From positions 6,446,287 through 6,510,286 of the forward strand of contig NZ_CP031320.1 of NCBI RefSeq assembly GCF_003355155.1: 64,000 nt of DNA, in the 5' to 3' direction. The stretch comes from Streptomyces armeniacus (GTDB lineage Bacteria; Actinomycetota; Actinomycetes; Streptomycetales; Streptomycetaceae). The notes under the pieces were generated by a model. It did not search any database, had not been told where the DNA came from, and saw only the letters and a list, made by a program, of their open reading frames with translations. Below, piece by piece: positions 7,083 through 15,846 of the stretch. Both the position numbers and the translations under genes were made by a program. The first letter of the stretch is position 1; each line of letters begins with the position of its first letter.

Positions 7083-7892
7083 TTGTTCAGTTCCCGCCGC
7101 TATCTGATGTGCCCACCCGAGCACTTCCGCGTCACGTACTCCATCAACCCCTGGATGGACCCCGGCAAACCGGTGGACCTGCCCCTCGCCGTCACGCAGT
7201 GGGAGCATCTGCGCGACCGCTACCGCGTCCTCGGCCACACCGTCGAGGAGCTGGAGCCGCAGCCCGGCCTCCCGGACATGGTGTACGCCGCGAACGGCGC
7301 CCTCGTCGTCGACGGCCGCGTGCTCGGCGCCCGCTTCGCGTACCCGGAGCGTACGGCCGAGGCCGCCGCCCACCTGGCCTGGTACCGCGGGCACGGCTAC
7401 GAGGACGTACGCGAACCCGAGCACATCAACGAGGGCGAGGGCGACTTCGCCGTCACCCCCTCCTGGCTGCTCGCCGGGCGCGGCTTCCGCAGCAGCCCGC
7501 TGTCACACGGCGAGGTACAGGAGTTCTTCGGACGCCCGGTGATCGGCCTCGACCTGATCGACCCGCGCTACTACCACCTGGACACGGCGCTGTGCGTCCT
7601 CGACGACACGGTCGACGGCGAGGTCATGTACTACCCGGAGGCGTTCTCGCCGGGCAGCCGCGCCGTCCTCGCCCGGCTGTTCCCGGACGCGCTGATCGCG
7701 ACGGAGGCGGACGCACGGGCGTTCGGCATGAACGCGGTGAGCGACGGCCACCACGTACTGCTGCCGCAGACGGCACAGGGCCTGTTCGAGCCGCTGCGCG
7801 AGCGCGGCTACGAGCCGGTCGGCATCGACCTCGGCGAACTGCTGAAGGGCGGCGGCAGCGTGAAGTGCGTGACCGCGGAGCTACGCGGGTAG
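7083..7892 (+). CDS. Dimethylargininase / amidinotransferase-family hydrolase
   Basis: Cytosolic enzyme of the guanidino-modifying superfamily, most like N(G),N(G)-dimethylarginine dimethylaminohydrolase, which turns methylated arginines into citrulline and methylamines. The 269-residue product has the substrate loop EPQPGLPDMVYAANGAL, acidic HINEGEGDF, the catalytic histidine in YYHLDTALCVL (about residue 165) and the nucleophile cysteine in GGGSVKCVT (about residue 262). The TTG at 7083 is chosen because GAGGAG (7071-7076) lies 6 nt upstream; ATG at 7107 would leave no ribosome site. Arginine deiminase or ornithine-metabolising relatives are the alternatives. Confidence 0.85.
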   Translation: MFSSRRYLMCPPEHFRVTYSINPWMDPGKPVDLPLAVTQWEHLRDRYRVLGHTVEELEPQPGLPDMVYAANGALVVDGRVLGARFAYPERTAEAAAHLAWYRGHGYEDVREPEHINEGEGDFAVTPSWLLAGRGFRSSPLSHGEVQEFFGRPVIGLDLIDPRYYHLDTALCVLDDTVDGEVMYYPEAFSPGSRAVLARLFPDALIATEADARAFGMNAVSDGHHVLLPQTAQGLFEPLRERGYEPVGIDLGELLKGGGSVKCVTAELRG

Positions 7893-7948
7893 CGCGGCCC
7901 CCTCCGTCTGCGGGCCTCGGCCTTACACGGTCCCACGGCCTTACGGCC

Positions 7949-9040
7949 CTACGGCTGGGGCGGCGGCCACTCCGCGCCCCAGCCGGTGTCGCGCGCGGCC
8001 CGGTACACCGGGCCCTGGCGCTTGCTGACCGTCACGCGGCGCAGCCCGTCCCCGGCGGTGCACAGGTCCAGCAGCACCTGGCCTTTGCGCAGCTGCGGCT
8101 TGCGTACGACTCGGGAGGCGGCCGGTTCGCCCGGTGCGCCCGTGTCGGGGCGTACGGCCGCCGGGCGCACGGCCGCCACGTAGCTGAACTTCTCGTCCTC
8201 GTACGCGAGCGAACCGCCCTTCACCTGCCGGTGCAGCGACGAACGGCTGACGCGCGCCGCGAAGTGGCACCAGTCCTCGCCCGGCGTGATGGGGCAGCGG
8301 TCGCTGTGCGGGCAGGGGGCCAGCACGGTCAGGCCGGCGCCGGTCAGCACGTCACGGGCCGCGCGGACGCGCAGGTAGCCGTCCGGGGTGCCGGGCTCGA
8401 CGACCACCACCGCACGACCGGTCCCGGCCGCGCCCGCGACGACGGCGCGGCGGTCGGCGTCGGTGAGCTCGCCGAGGACGTACGAGACGGTGACGAGGTC
8501 GGCACGGTCGGCGTCGGCGCGGTCGGCGTCCGCGTCCGCGCCGCCGTTCGTGAGCCTGCGCGGCCGCCACTCGGCGGCGCGGAGGGCGGCCGAGTCGGAC
8601 GCCGCGGCCAGCTCGCGGCCGAGGTCGAGGGCCGGGGCGGCCCAGTCGAGCACGGTGGTCTTACGCGCCGGTCCGTCCGCACCGTCGCCCCAGACCCGGG
8701 CTGCCGCCCAGACGGCCGCGCCGGTGCCACCACCGATGTCGAGGTGCGACGCCGGACGCCAGCCGGGCACCCGTACGGCGAACGCGTCGAGCGCGGAGGC
8801 GGCGGCCTCGAAGGTGGCGGGCATCCGGTAGGCGGCGTACGCCACGACATCCGCGCGGTCGCGCAGGACGGGGGCGCCGGTGGGGGTGTCGCCGCGGTAG
8901 TGGCCGATCAGCCGCTCCACGGCGGCGGCGGCCTGCCGTGGCGGCAGCCCGTCCAGAAGGGCGTCCAGCGCGGCACGCAACTGCTGGTCAACGGCCCGCG
9001 CGGGGGCCGCCGCGGCGGCCGGATGCCTGACATGATCCAC
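7949..9040 (-). CDS. Small ribosomal subunit Rsm22-family methyltransferase
   Basis: A 363-residue protein of the Rsm22 family, S-adenosylmethionine-dependent methyltransferases associated with small-subunit rRNA in mitochondria and found widely in bacteria. The SAM motif I appears as HLDIGGGTGAAVWAAA (about residues 100-115). Near the C-terminus the cysteine-rich stretch CPHSDRCPITPGEDWCHFAARV followed by RSSLHRQVKGG is characteristic and in homologues holds an iron-sulfur or zinc site. It is the last gene of a leftward set after the serine hydrolase, 187 bp downstream. rRNA modification is inferred from the family. Confidence 0.85.
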   Translation of the reverse strand: MDHVRHPAAAAAPARAVDQQLRAALDALLDGLPPRQAAAAVERLIGHYRGDTPTGAPVLRDRADVVAYAAYRMPATFEAAASALDAFAVRVPGWRPASHLDIGGGTGAAVWAAARVWGDGADGPARKTTVLDWAAPALDLGRELAAASDSAALRAAEWRPRRLTNGGADADADRADADRADLVTVSYVLGELTDADRRAVVAGAAGTGRAVVVVEPGTPDGYLRVRAARDVLTGAGLTVLAPCPHSDRCPITPGEDWCHFAARVSRSSLHRQVKGGSLAYEDEKFSYVAAVRPAAVRPDTGAPGEPAASRVVRKPQLRKGQVLLDLCTAGDGLRRVTVSKRQGPVYRAARDTGWGAEWPPPQP

Positions 9041-9227
9041 CCGGGCAGTCTAGGCGCTCCGCCCAGGCCCCTCTCCGCCGGAGGCAACGGCACCACGTGC
9101 GCAAGCGCACGCATTCCTCCCGCCGCCGCGGCGGCGCGCCACCACACCGAGAGCCCGGCGGAATCACGAGGGGCCGCAACACCCACGTACGGCCAGGACA
9201 CAGACGCACGGCTACGGCACACACACG

Positions 9228-10469
9228 TCACAGCACCGCCCTCGCCAGGCGCGTGGCCGCTGCCGCACGTGGGGTGGAGTCCGGGGGGCGGCGGACCGGG
9301 TGGACCGTGTTGGCGAGCAGGATCAGGAACGTGTCGGTGACCGGGTCGAGGACCAGGCTCGTGCCCGTGAAGCCCGTGTGGCCCGCCGCGCGCCCGTCGC
9401 TCAGGGGGCCCGCCAACTCGCCCATGAACCACGGCTGTCCGACGCCGAAGCCCAGCCCCGGCGGTTCGAGGAGCCGGGCCACCGACGACGGGGCGAGGAT
9501 GCGCGCCGGCCCGTACGCGCCGCCCGTCAGCAGCGTGCGGCAGAGCACCGCGAGGTCGCCCGCCGTGCTGAACAGCCCGGCGTGGCCGGCGACGCCGTTC
9601 AGGGCGTGGGCGTTCTCGTCGTGTACGCGGCCCCGCAGCATGCCCCGGTCCATCTTCGCCCAGGGCTTGCGCTGGTCCTCGGTGGCGGCGATGCGGGGGC
9701 GCCAGCCGCGTGGGGGCCGGAAGCGGGTGCGGGTCATGCCGAGCGGGCGCGTGATCCCCTCGCGTATGAGGGCGTCGAGCGGGCGCCCGGTGACGAGTTC
9801 CAGCACGCTCTGGGCGAGGAGCAGGTTGAGGTCGGAGTAGCGGTACGCGCCGCCGGGCGGGGTGAGGGGCTCCTCGGCCCAGACGCGTTCCATGCGGGTC
9901 TTGGGTTCGTGGTCGTACAGCGGGAGTTCGGGCCGGAGCCCGGAGGTGTGGGTGAGCAGGTGCTGGAGCGTCAGACCGTGCTCGGGCACCTTTAACGCGG
10001 CGAGCCCGAGACCGCCGAGCCCGGCGTCCCCGCCCAGGCCGGCCGCGCCACCCGCACCGCCCGCACCCGCGCCCGCGCTCCCGATCCCGCCGGCCGCCGT
10101 CCGCGCGTACGACGTGATCGCCCGGTCCAGCTCCACCGTCCCCCGTTCGGCCTGCTGGAGCACCGCGACCGCCGTGAACAGCTTCGTGAGCGAGGCGAGG
10201 TCGAAGACCGTGTCGGGCCTGGCGGGCACCCACTGCTCGCGGGGCAGTTCGACGCCCAGCCCGCGCTCCGGGTCGTACGAGGCGTAGCGCACGGCCCAGC
10301 CCGCCGCGTGTTCGACCGCCACGTACGGGCCGCGCCCCGCCAGCACCACGGCGCCGGAGCACCAGGTGCCGGGCAGCGCGTCGATGTCCGCGGTGAGTCC
10401 GGCCAGTTCCGCCGCCCGCAGGCCGGCCCGTTCAGGTGAGGCCGCGTGCCTCAGTCTCGCGTACGCCAT
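9228..10469 (-). CDS. Class C beta-lactamase-fold serine hydrolase
   Basis: Serine hydrolase of 413 residues with the penicillin-binding/esterase triad: SLTK at 93-96 (nucleophile serine and general-base lysine), the tyrosine motif in YRYSDLNLLL, and HTGFTG near the C-terminus in place of KTG. No signal peptide is seen, so a cytoplasmic esterase or peptidase is likelier than a true lactamase. A 45-residue glycine/alanine-rich insert (about 120-165) separates the first motifs from the core. The ATG at 10469 lies inside the 3' end of the exporter gene, an overlap of 19 bases, suggesting coupled translation. Confidence 0.85.
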   Translation of the reverse strand: MAYARLRHAASPERAGLRAAELAGLTADIDALPGTWCSGAVVLAGRGPYVAVEHAAGWAVRYASYDPERGLGVELPREQWVPARPDTVFDLASLTKLFTAVAVLQQAERGTVELDRAITSYARTAAGGIGSAGAGAGGAGGAAGLGGDAGLGGLGLAALKVPEHGLTLQHLLTHTSGLRPELPLYDHEPKTRMERVWAEEPLTPPGGAYRYSDLNLLLAQSVLELVTGRPLDALIREGITRPLGMTRTRFRPPRGWRPRIAATEDQRKPWAKMDRGMLRGRVHDENAHALNGVAGHAGLFSTAGDLAVLCRTLLTGGAYGPARILAPSSVARLLEPPGLGFGVGQPWFMGELAGPLSDGRAAGHTGFTGTSLVLDPVTDTFLILLANTVHPVRRPPDSTPRAAAATRLARAVL

Positions 10470-11905
10470 GGTCGGCAGAGTGCCACGAAACAGGCCGCGG
10501 CCAGGAGCAGCGAGGCGAGCTGGACGATTGCCATGGGTACGGCGGTGTGCTCGCCGGCGATCCCGACGAGCGGCGACGTGATGGCGCCGATGAGGAACTG
10601 CGAGGTGCCCAGCAGCGCCGAGGCGGAGCCGGCGGCGTGCGGAGTGCGCATCAGGGCCTGGGAGTTGGCGTTGGGCAGGATCAGCGCCATGCCGGACATC
10701 AGCACGAACAGCCCGGTGGCGACGGGCAGCAGGCCGGGCCGCCCGAAGACGCCGGTGGTCATCAGCAGCAGGGAGACGGCCGCGGACAGCACGACGCACA
10801 GCCCGAAGGCGATCACCTTGTCCAGCGGCACGCGGCCGACGAGGATCTTGCCGTTGATCTGGCCGACGGCGACCAGCCCGATGGAGTTCGCCATGAACAG
10901 CAGGCTGTACGTCTGCGGCGAGGCGCCGTAGATCTCCTGCATGACGAACGGCGAGGCCGCCACGTACGCGAACAGCCCGGCGAAGGTGAAGGCACCCGCG
11001 AGGAGGTAGCCGGTGAAGACGCGGTCGCGGAACAGGCCGCGCATGGTGTGCAGGGCGGCCGGGACACCGCCGCTGTGCCGCTCGCCCGGTGGCAGGGTCT
11101 CGGGCAGCCAGCGCAGCACGATGAAGGTCAGCAGTACGCCGATGCCGGTGAGGATCAGGAAGACCCCGCGCCAGTCGGTGAAGCGCAGCACCTGGCCGCC
11201 GAGTACGGGCGCGAGGATCGGTGCCACGCCGGAGATCAGCATGAGCGTGGAGAAGAAGCGGGCCATGGCGAGCCCGTCGTACAGGTCTCGGACCACGGCG
11301 CGCGCTATGACGATGCCCGCGGCGCCGCAGAGGCCCTGGAGCAGCCGGAACAGCGTCAGCGTCTCGATGGTCGGCGCGACCGCGCAGGCGGCGCTGGCCA
11401 GCACGTATCCGAGCGAGCCGATGAGCAGCGGCCTGCGGCGGCCGAACCGGTCGCTCATGGGGCCGACGACGAGCTGGCCCACGGCGAGGCCCAGCAGGCA
11501 GGCGGTCAGCGTGAGCTGGACGGTGGCGGCCGGGGTGTGCATGGCGCCGCCGACGTCCGGGAGCGCCGGAAGGTACATGTCCATCGAGAGCGCGGGCAGG
11601 GCGGTGAGGCTGCCGAGGATGAGGGTGACCATGAGCCCGGCGCGCCGGCGCGGTGTGAACGGCGGTACGGACGGGGAGCTCTGGCCTGGTTTCCCGGGCT
11701 GGCCGGGTCCCCCGGAGTGAGCGGGGTGGCCGGGCTTCCCGTGCTGGCCGGGCTTCCCGTACTGCTGACCGGCTTTGCCGGTCTGGGTGCCGGTTGCGGC
11801 GGAGGCGCGGGGGGCGCCGGAAGCGCCGCGGGCGCCGGGGACGGTGGCGGGGTGTTCGGGAGTCGTAGGGAGTACGGCCGGACTAGAAGGGCCGGGGTCG
11901 GTCAT
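10451..11905 (-). CDS. Bcr/CflA family multidrug efflux transporter (MFS)
   Basis: A 484-residue drug:proton antiporter with 12 predicted membrane helices. Helix 1 carries the Bcr/CflA pattern SLTALPALSMDMYLPALP, and the MFS loop 2-3 motif appears as GPMSDRFGRRRPLL. A charged, glycine/proline-rich cytoplasmic tail of about 90 residues precedes helix 1 and contains collagen-like GKPGQ repeats, an odd feature for this family. The ATG at 11905 has GGAGAGG just upstream. The gene is followed, with overlap, by the serine hydrolase. Substrates are unknown; chloramphenicol and bicyclomycin are typical for the family. Confidence 0.88.
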   Translation of the reverse strand: MTDPGPSSPAVLPTTPEHPATVPGARGASGAPRASAATGTQTGKAGQQYGKPGQHGKPGHPAHSGGPGQPGKPGQSSPSVPPFTPRRRAGLMVTLILGSLTALPALSMDMYLPALPDVGGAMHTPAATVQLTLTACLLGLAVGQLVVGPMSDRFGRRRPLLIGSLGYVLASAACAVAPTIETLTLFRLLQGLCGAAGIVIARAVVRDLYDGLAMARFFSTLMLISGVAPILAPVLGGQVLRFTDWRGVFLILTGIGVLLTFIVLRWLPETLPPGERHSGGVPAALHTMRGLFRDRVFTGYLLAGAFTFAGLFAYVAASPFVMQEIYGASPQTYSLLFMANSIGLVAVGQINGKILVGRVPLDKVIAFGLCVVLSAAVSLLLMTTGVFGRPGLLPVATGLFVLMSGMALILPNANSQALMRTPHAAGSASALLGTSQFLIGAITSPLVGIAGEHTAVPMAIVQLASLLLAAACFVALCRPWRTRD

Positions 11906-11987
11906 GCACCTCTCCAGGAGATTGTTAACGGCAGACACATTCTCCCAGCAAAACCTGCCCCGGCCCACCCGATTCGCCGGTCAGGGA

Positions 11988-13616
11988 TCACGCGTCCTTG
12001 AGACCTGGGTCACCCGCGCGGGACGTGAAGGACCGCGCCGTGCTGATGGTGCCGCCCGGTGAGGTGACCTTCGAGACGATGCGGTAGTCGGCCCGCAGCT
12101 GCTGCCGGTCCATCGTGACCAGCAGGTATCCGCGCCGCCCGTCGAAGTACTTCATGTGCGGGTTCGCCTTGAGCATCACTTCCCAGTCGTCCGGACGCTC
12201 GGCGCCGTCCATGCCGCTGGCGAGGGACGTGGTGACCAATTCCACGCCGAGTGTGCGGGAGTCCGGCTTGTCGTAGTCCTCTTTGATGTCCATCGCGTAG
12301 TGGACGTGGACGTCACCGGAGAGGACGACGAGGTTCTTGACGCCGGCCGTACGGGCGCCGTCCAGCACCCGCTTGCGGTTGCCGGGGTAGCCGTCCCAGG
12401 CGTCCATGGAGACCGGGGAGGGCTCCTTCACCTGGTTGCGCCGGCGGGCGAAGATGATCTGCTGCGGGAGGACGTTCCACAGGGCGTCGGACGCCTTCCA
12501 GCCGTCGATCAGCCAGCGCTCCTGCTCGGCGCCGGTCACCGTGCGGGAGGGGTCCTCGGATTCGGGCGTGGGAACCTGCCAGCCGTCGCCGTTGGCCTGG
12601 TCGTCGCGGTACTGCCGGGTGTCGAGCACGTCGAACTGCGCCAGCTTGCCGTACCGCAGCCGCCGGTACAGCTGGAGGTCCGCGCCCTTGGGCTGCTGCG
12701 GCTTCCGCAGCGGCATGTTCTCGTAGTACGCGCGGTACGCGGCTGCCCGGCGTACGAGGAACTTCTCGGCGCTGCTGCCGTCCTCGGGGACCTCGTCGGC
12801 GTAGTTGTTCTCGGTCTCGTGGTCGTCCCACGTCACGACCCACGGGTGTGCGGCGTGCGCGGCCTGCAGGTCCTTGTCGGCGTGGTAGAGCGAGTAGCGG
12901 AGACGGTAGTCCTCGAGGGTCATCGTCTCCTTGTTGAAGTGCGCGGGGAGGACGACGTCCTTGTACGCGCGTGCGCCGCCCGCGGAGTCCACGGCGTACT
13001 CGTACAGGTAGTCGCCCAGATGGAAGACCACGTCGAGGTCTTCCGCGGCGAGGTGCTTCAGGGCCGTGAAGTAGCCCTGGTGGTACGCCTGGCACGAGAC
13101 GGCGGCGAAGCGCAGCGACTCGACCTCTGCGTCGGCGGCGGGCGCCGTACGCGTACGGCCCACCGGGCTGGTCCACTCGCCCACCGTGAAGCGGTAGTAG
13201 TACGTCTGCCCCGGCTCCAGTCCGTCCGGCTCGACGTGGACGGCGTGGTGGAACTCGGGGTGCGCGACGACCTGCCCCGAGCCGGCCGTGAGGAAGAAGT
13301 CCTCGTCCTCGGCGATCTCCCACTCGACGGTCACGGGCTCGGCGGGGAGTCCGCTGTCCGCCTGGTACGGCTCGGGCGCCAGTCTGGTCCAGAGCACCAC
13401 GGAATCGGGCATTGGATCACCTGATGCCACACCTAGGGTGAAGGGTTCCTTTTCGATTCTCATAGGATTAAGTGTGGACACGGCGTGGGCGGTATTGGGA
13501 AGGTTCGTGCCGAAAGCCAGTGCGAGTGCTGCACCGGATACGGTCAGAAACCGGCGGCGGCCCAAGTGGCGGGCGGCGGCACGGAGTTCGTGGTCGGCGC
13601 TCACTGGTTGCGTCAT
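11988..13616 (-). CDS. phoD: Alkaline phosphatase D (PhoD), Tat-exported
   Basis: Secreted phosphodiesterase/phosphomonoesterase of 542 residues. The twin-arginine signal RRRFLTVSG (residues 20-28) and the AHA cleavage site (43-45) direct folded export, as known for PhoD. An N-terminal fibronectin-like domain (FTLGVASGDPMPDSVVLWTR) is followed by the metallophosphatase core with VSCQAYHQGYFTALKH, FHLGDYLYEY, TWDDHETENNYA and LSGDVHVHYAMD, which supply iron and calcium ligands. Phosphate-starvation control by PhoP is known in streptomycetes; I did not identify PHO boxes. The ATG at 13616 lacks a clear ribosome site. Confidence 0.93.
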   Translation of the reverse strand: MTQPVSADHELRAAARHLGRRRFLTVSGAALALAFGTNLPNTAHAVSTLNPMRIEKEPFTLGVASGDPMPDSVVLWTRLAPEPYQADSGLPAEPVTVEWEIAEDEDFFLTAGSGQVVAHPEFHHAVHVEPDGLEPGQTYYYRFTVGEWTSPVGRTRTAPAADAEVESLRFAAVSCQAYHQGYFTALKHLAAEDLDVVFHLGDYLYEYAVDSAGGARAYKDVVLPAHFNKETMTLEDYRLRYSLYHADKDLQAAHAAHPWVVTWDDHETENNYADEVPEDGSSAEKFLVRRAAAYRAYYENMPLRKPQQPKGADLQLYRRLRYGKLAQFDVLDTRQYRDDQANGDGWQVPTPESEDPSRTVTGAEQERWLIDGWKASDALWNVLPQQIIFARRRNQVKEPSPVSMDAWDGYPGNRKRVLDGARTAGVKNLVVLSGDVHVHYAMDIKEDYDKPDSRTLGVELVTTSLASGMDGAERPDDWEVMLKANPHMKYFDGRRGYLLVTMDRQQLRADYRIVSKVTSPGGTISTARSFTSRAGDPGLKDA

Positions 13617-13808
13617 ACGGCCGAGTGCAACGGACCGGGGCGGCGTCTCGTTGGCGCGTACGCGACAGACGTATGACCATCGGATGGCGACTGACCGCGC
13701 GACTGCCTGCGCGAGTGGCTGCGCGACTGACCGCGCGTCGGGCCGGACGCCGGGCCGGACGGCGACGGGCCGCCCGTCGGCCGGGGGCCGTTCGCGTACG
13801 CTGCGGCC

Positions 13809-14621
13809 ATGGCGGGAGAGGACAGCGCGCCGCGTACGGGTGGCGCACCGGGCGGCACGGCGGGAGGCGCCGGCGCGCCCGTGAACGCGGTGGTCACCGG
13901 GGCCGGTTCGGGCATCGGACGCGCGGTGGCGGTGGCACTCGTGGAGGCGGGCTGGCACGTGACGCTCGCCGGACGGCGGACGGCACCGCTCGAGGAGACG
14001 GCGGCGCTGGCGGGGAGGGGCAGCTCGACGGCTGTCGTATGCACGGATGTCACTGATCCAGAATCAGTCACCGCGCTGTTCCGCGCCGTTCGGGAGCGAC
14101 ACGCGCGAGTCGATCTGCTGTTCAACAACGCGGGCTCGTTCGGGCCTCCGCATCCCCTCGAAGAGCTGGCCTACGAGGACTGGCAGAACGTCGTCCAGAC
14201 CAATCTCACCGGGGCTTTCCTGTGTGCGCAGGCGGCGTTCCGGCTGATGAAGGAGCAGGACCCGCGGGGCGGACGCATCATCAACAACGGCTCGCTTTCC
14301 GCCCATGTGCCTCGCCCCCATTCGGTGGCATACACCGCGACGAAGCACGCCGTGACCGGCCTGACCAAGTCGCTCTCGCTGGACGGACGCCCGTACGGCA
14401 TCGCCTGCGGGCAGATCGACATCGGCAACGCCGCCACGGACATGACGGCCCGTATGCAGACGGGCATCCGGCAGGCCGACGGGAGTACGGCCGTCGAGCC
14501 GGTGATGGACGCGGCGGACGTCGCCCGGACGGTGCTGCACATGGCGGCACTGCCGCTGGAGGCGAACGTGCAGTTCGCGACGGTGATGGCGACGGCGATG
14601 CCGTACATCGGTCGCGGCTGA
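13809..14621 (+). CDS. Short-chain dehydrogenase/reductase
   Basis: A 270-residue classical SDR. The dinucleotide motif TGAGSGIG is at residues 30-37, after a 25-residue Gly/Ala-rich leader; NNAG follows in [10 protein letters not shown], and the catalytic tyrosine and lysine are in [10 protein letters not shown], preceded by the serine in NNGSLSAH. The C-terminal part ([16 protein letters not shown]) is typical of a common streptomycete SDR subgroup of unknown substrate. The ATG at 13809 has no Shine-Dalgarno sequence; TACGCT ends 6 nt before it, consistent with a leaderless transcript. Confidence 0.9.
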   Translation: MAGEDSAPRTGGAPGGTAGGAGAPVNAVVTGAGSGIGRAVAVALVEAGWHVTLAGRRTAPLEETAALAGRGSSTAVVCTDVTDPESVTALFRAVRERHARVDLLFNNAGSFGPPHPLEELAYEDWQNVVQTNLTGAFLCAQAAFRLMKEQDPRGGRIINNGSLSAHVPRPHSVAYTATKHAVTGLTKSLSLDGRPYGIACGQIDIGNAATDMTARMQTGIRQADGSTAVEPVMDAADVARTVLHMAALPLEANVQFATVMATAMPYIGRG

Positions 14622-14822
14622 GCCGGGCCCCTGCCTTGCCGTCGCCTGCGGCGGGTGGTGCCGACGGGTTGGCGCCTGGGCCACGGCCCGCAACCTTCTG
14701 GTGCAGGGGCGGGGCCCCGCTCCCCGGCCCACGCGGGCCGGTCGTGGGCCGCGGGAGCCCGCGGCGCCGCCCGGCGCAAGAAAGGCCGGAATACATCCCC
14801 TCCGCGCCGCGGTTCACCGGCC
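14622..14822. repeat. Extragenic region with large inverted repeats
   Basis: GCCCCTGC (14627-14634) pairs with GCAGGGGC (14703-14710), enclosing further GC hairpins, and GGGGCCCCG follows at once. The composition resembles streptomycete extragenic palindromic DNA. It lies between two same-strand genes and may act as the SDR terminator. Confidence 0.45.
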
Positions 14823-15725
14823 ATGACGATCAACGGTGGACAGACGGACACGGCGGTGCTGCGCTACACCGCCTTCTCGCGTACCCCGGACGGCGGTAAC
14901 CCGGCCGGAGTGGTGCTGGACGCGCGCGGGCTGAGCGACGAGCGGATGCTCGCCATCGCCGCTGAGGTGGGTTACTCGGAGACCGCCTTCCTCACCCCTC
15001 CCCCGGACGGGCTCGCGGGCGCCGTGCCCGGACGGGCGTTCACCGTCCGGTACTTCAGCCCCGTCGCCGAGGTCCCCTTCTGCGGGCACGCGACCGTCGC
15101 CGCCGCCCTCGCTCTCGCCGAGAGCTCCGCCGGGCCGGGCGAGCTGCTGTTCGCGACGCCCGCCGGAACCATCCCGGTGGCCGTCACCCGGAACGAGGAC
15201 GACGGCTTCCGCGCCACGCTCAGCAGCGTCGAGCCGCACTCCATGCCCGTCGACGACGCCGACCTCACCGAGGCGCTGGCCGCGCTCGGCTGGCGGCGGG
15301 ACGAGCTCGACCCCGTCGTGCCGCCCCGGCTCGCCTTCGGCGGCGCCCGGCACCTCGTACTGGCCGCGGGCACGCGGGAGCGGCTGGCCGCGCTCGACTA
15401 CGACTTCGCGCGGCTGAAGGCGCTGATGCTCCGGCTGGACCTGACCACCCTCCAACTGGTGTGGCGGGACCCGGCGTCGGAGAGCGGCACCGTGTTCCAC
15501 GTACGCGACCCGTTCCCGGTCGGCGGTGTGGTGGAGGACCCGGCGACAGGCGCGGCCGCGGCGGCGTTCGGCGGGTACGTACGGGAGCTGGGCCTCGTGC
15601 CGGAAGCCGCTACGCTCACTCTCCACCAGGGCGACGACATGGGGCGCCCCGGCGTCCTCACCGTCGAGCTGCGCGCGGGCGACCCGCGGGTGCACGTCTC
15701 GGGCGCGGGGACCCGTATCGGCTGA
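14823..15725 (+). CDS. PhzF family isomerase/epimerase-like protein
   Basis: A 300-residue PhzF-fold protein (diaminopimelate-epimerase superfamily). It has the two-lobed pattern with catalytic-type glutamate in VGYSETAFL (residue 53), the first-lobe block SPVAEVPFCGHATVAAA, and the second-lobe block DPATGAAAAAFGGYV. PhzF itself isomerises trans-2,3-dihydro-3-hydroxyanthranilate in phenazine synthesis, but no other phz genes are present, so this is a stand-alone homologue of unknown substrate. ATG at 14823. Confidence 0.88.
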   Translation: MTINGGQTDTAVLRYTAFSRTPDGGNPAGVVLDARGLSDERMLAIAAEVGYSETAFLTPPPDGLAGAVPGRAFTVRYFSPVAEVPFCGHATVAAALALAESSAGPGELLFATPAGTIPVAVTRNEDDGFRATLSSVEPHSMPVDDADLTEALAALGWRRDELDPVVPPRLAFGGARHLVLAAGTRERLAALDYDFARLKALMLRLDLTTLQLVWRDPASESGTVFHVRDPFPVGGVVEDPATGAAAAAFGGYVRELGLVPEAATLTLHQGDDMGRPGVLTVELRAGDPRVHVSGAGTRIG

Positions 15726-15846
15726 CGGCCCGGCACCGGCACCCGCACCGGCCCCGCGAAGGCACCGGTGAAAGAGGGAGCGGAACGGGCAGCAGCCAGG
15801 GCAACGACGGCAGCGCGCACGTACGCACCGAAGGGACGGTTCCGAG

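Noticed and set aside
14823..15725. Phenazine biosynthetic cluster.
   Set aside because: The PhzF-like gene is solitary; none of the other phz genes is nearby.
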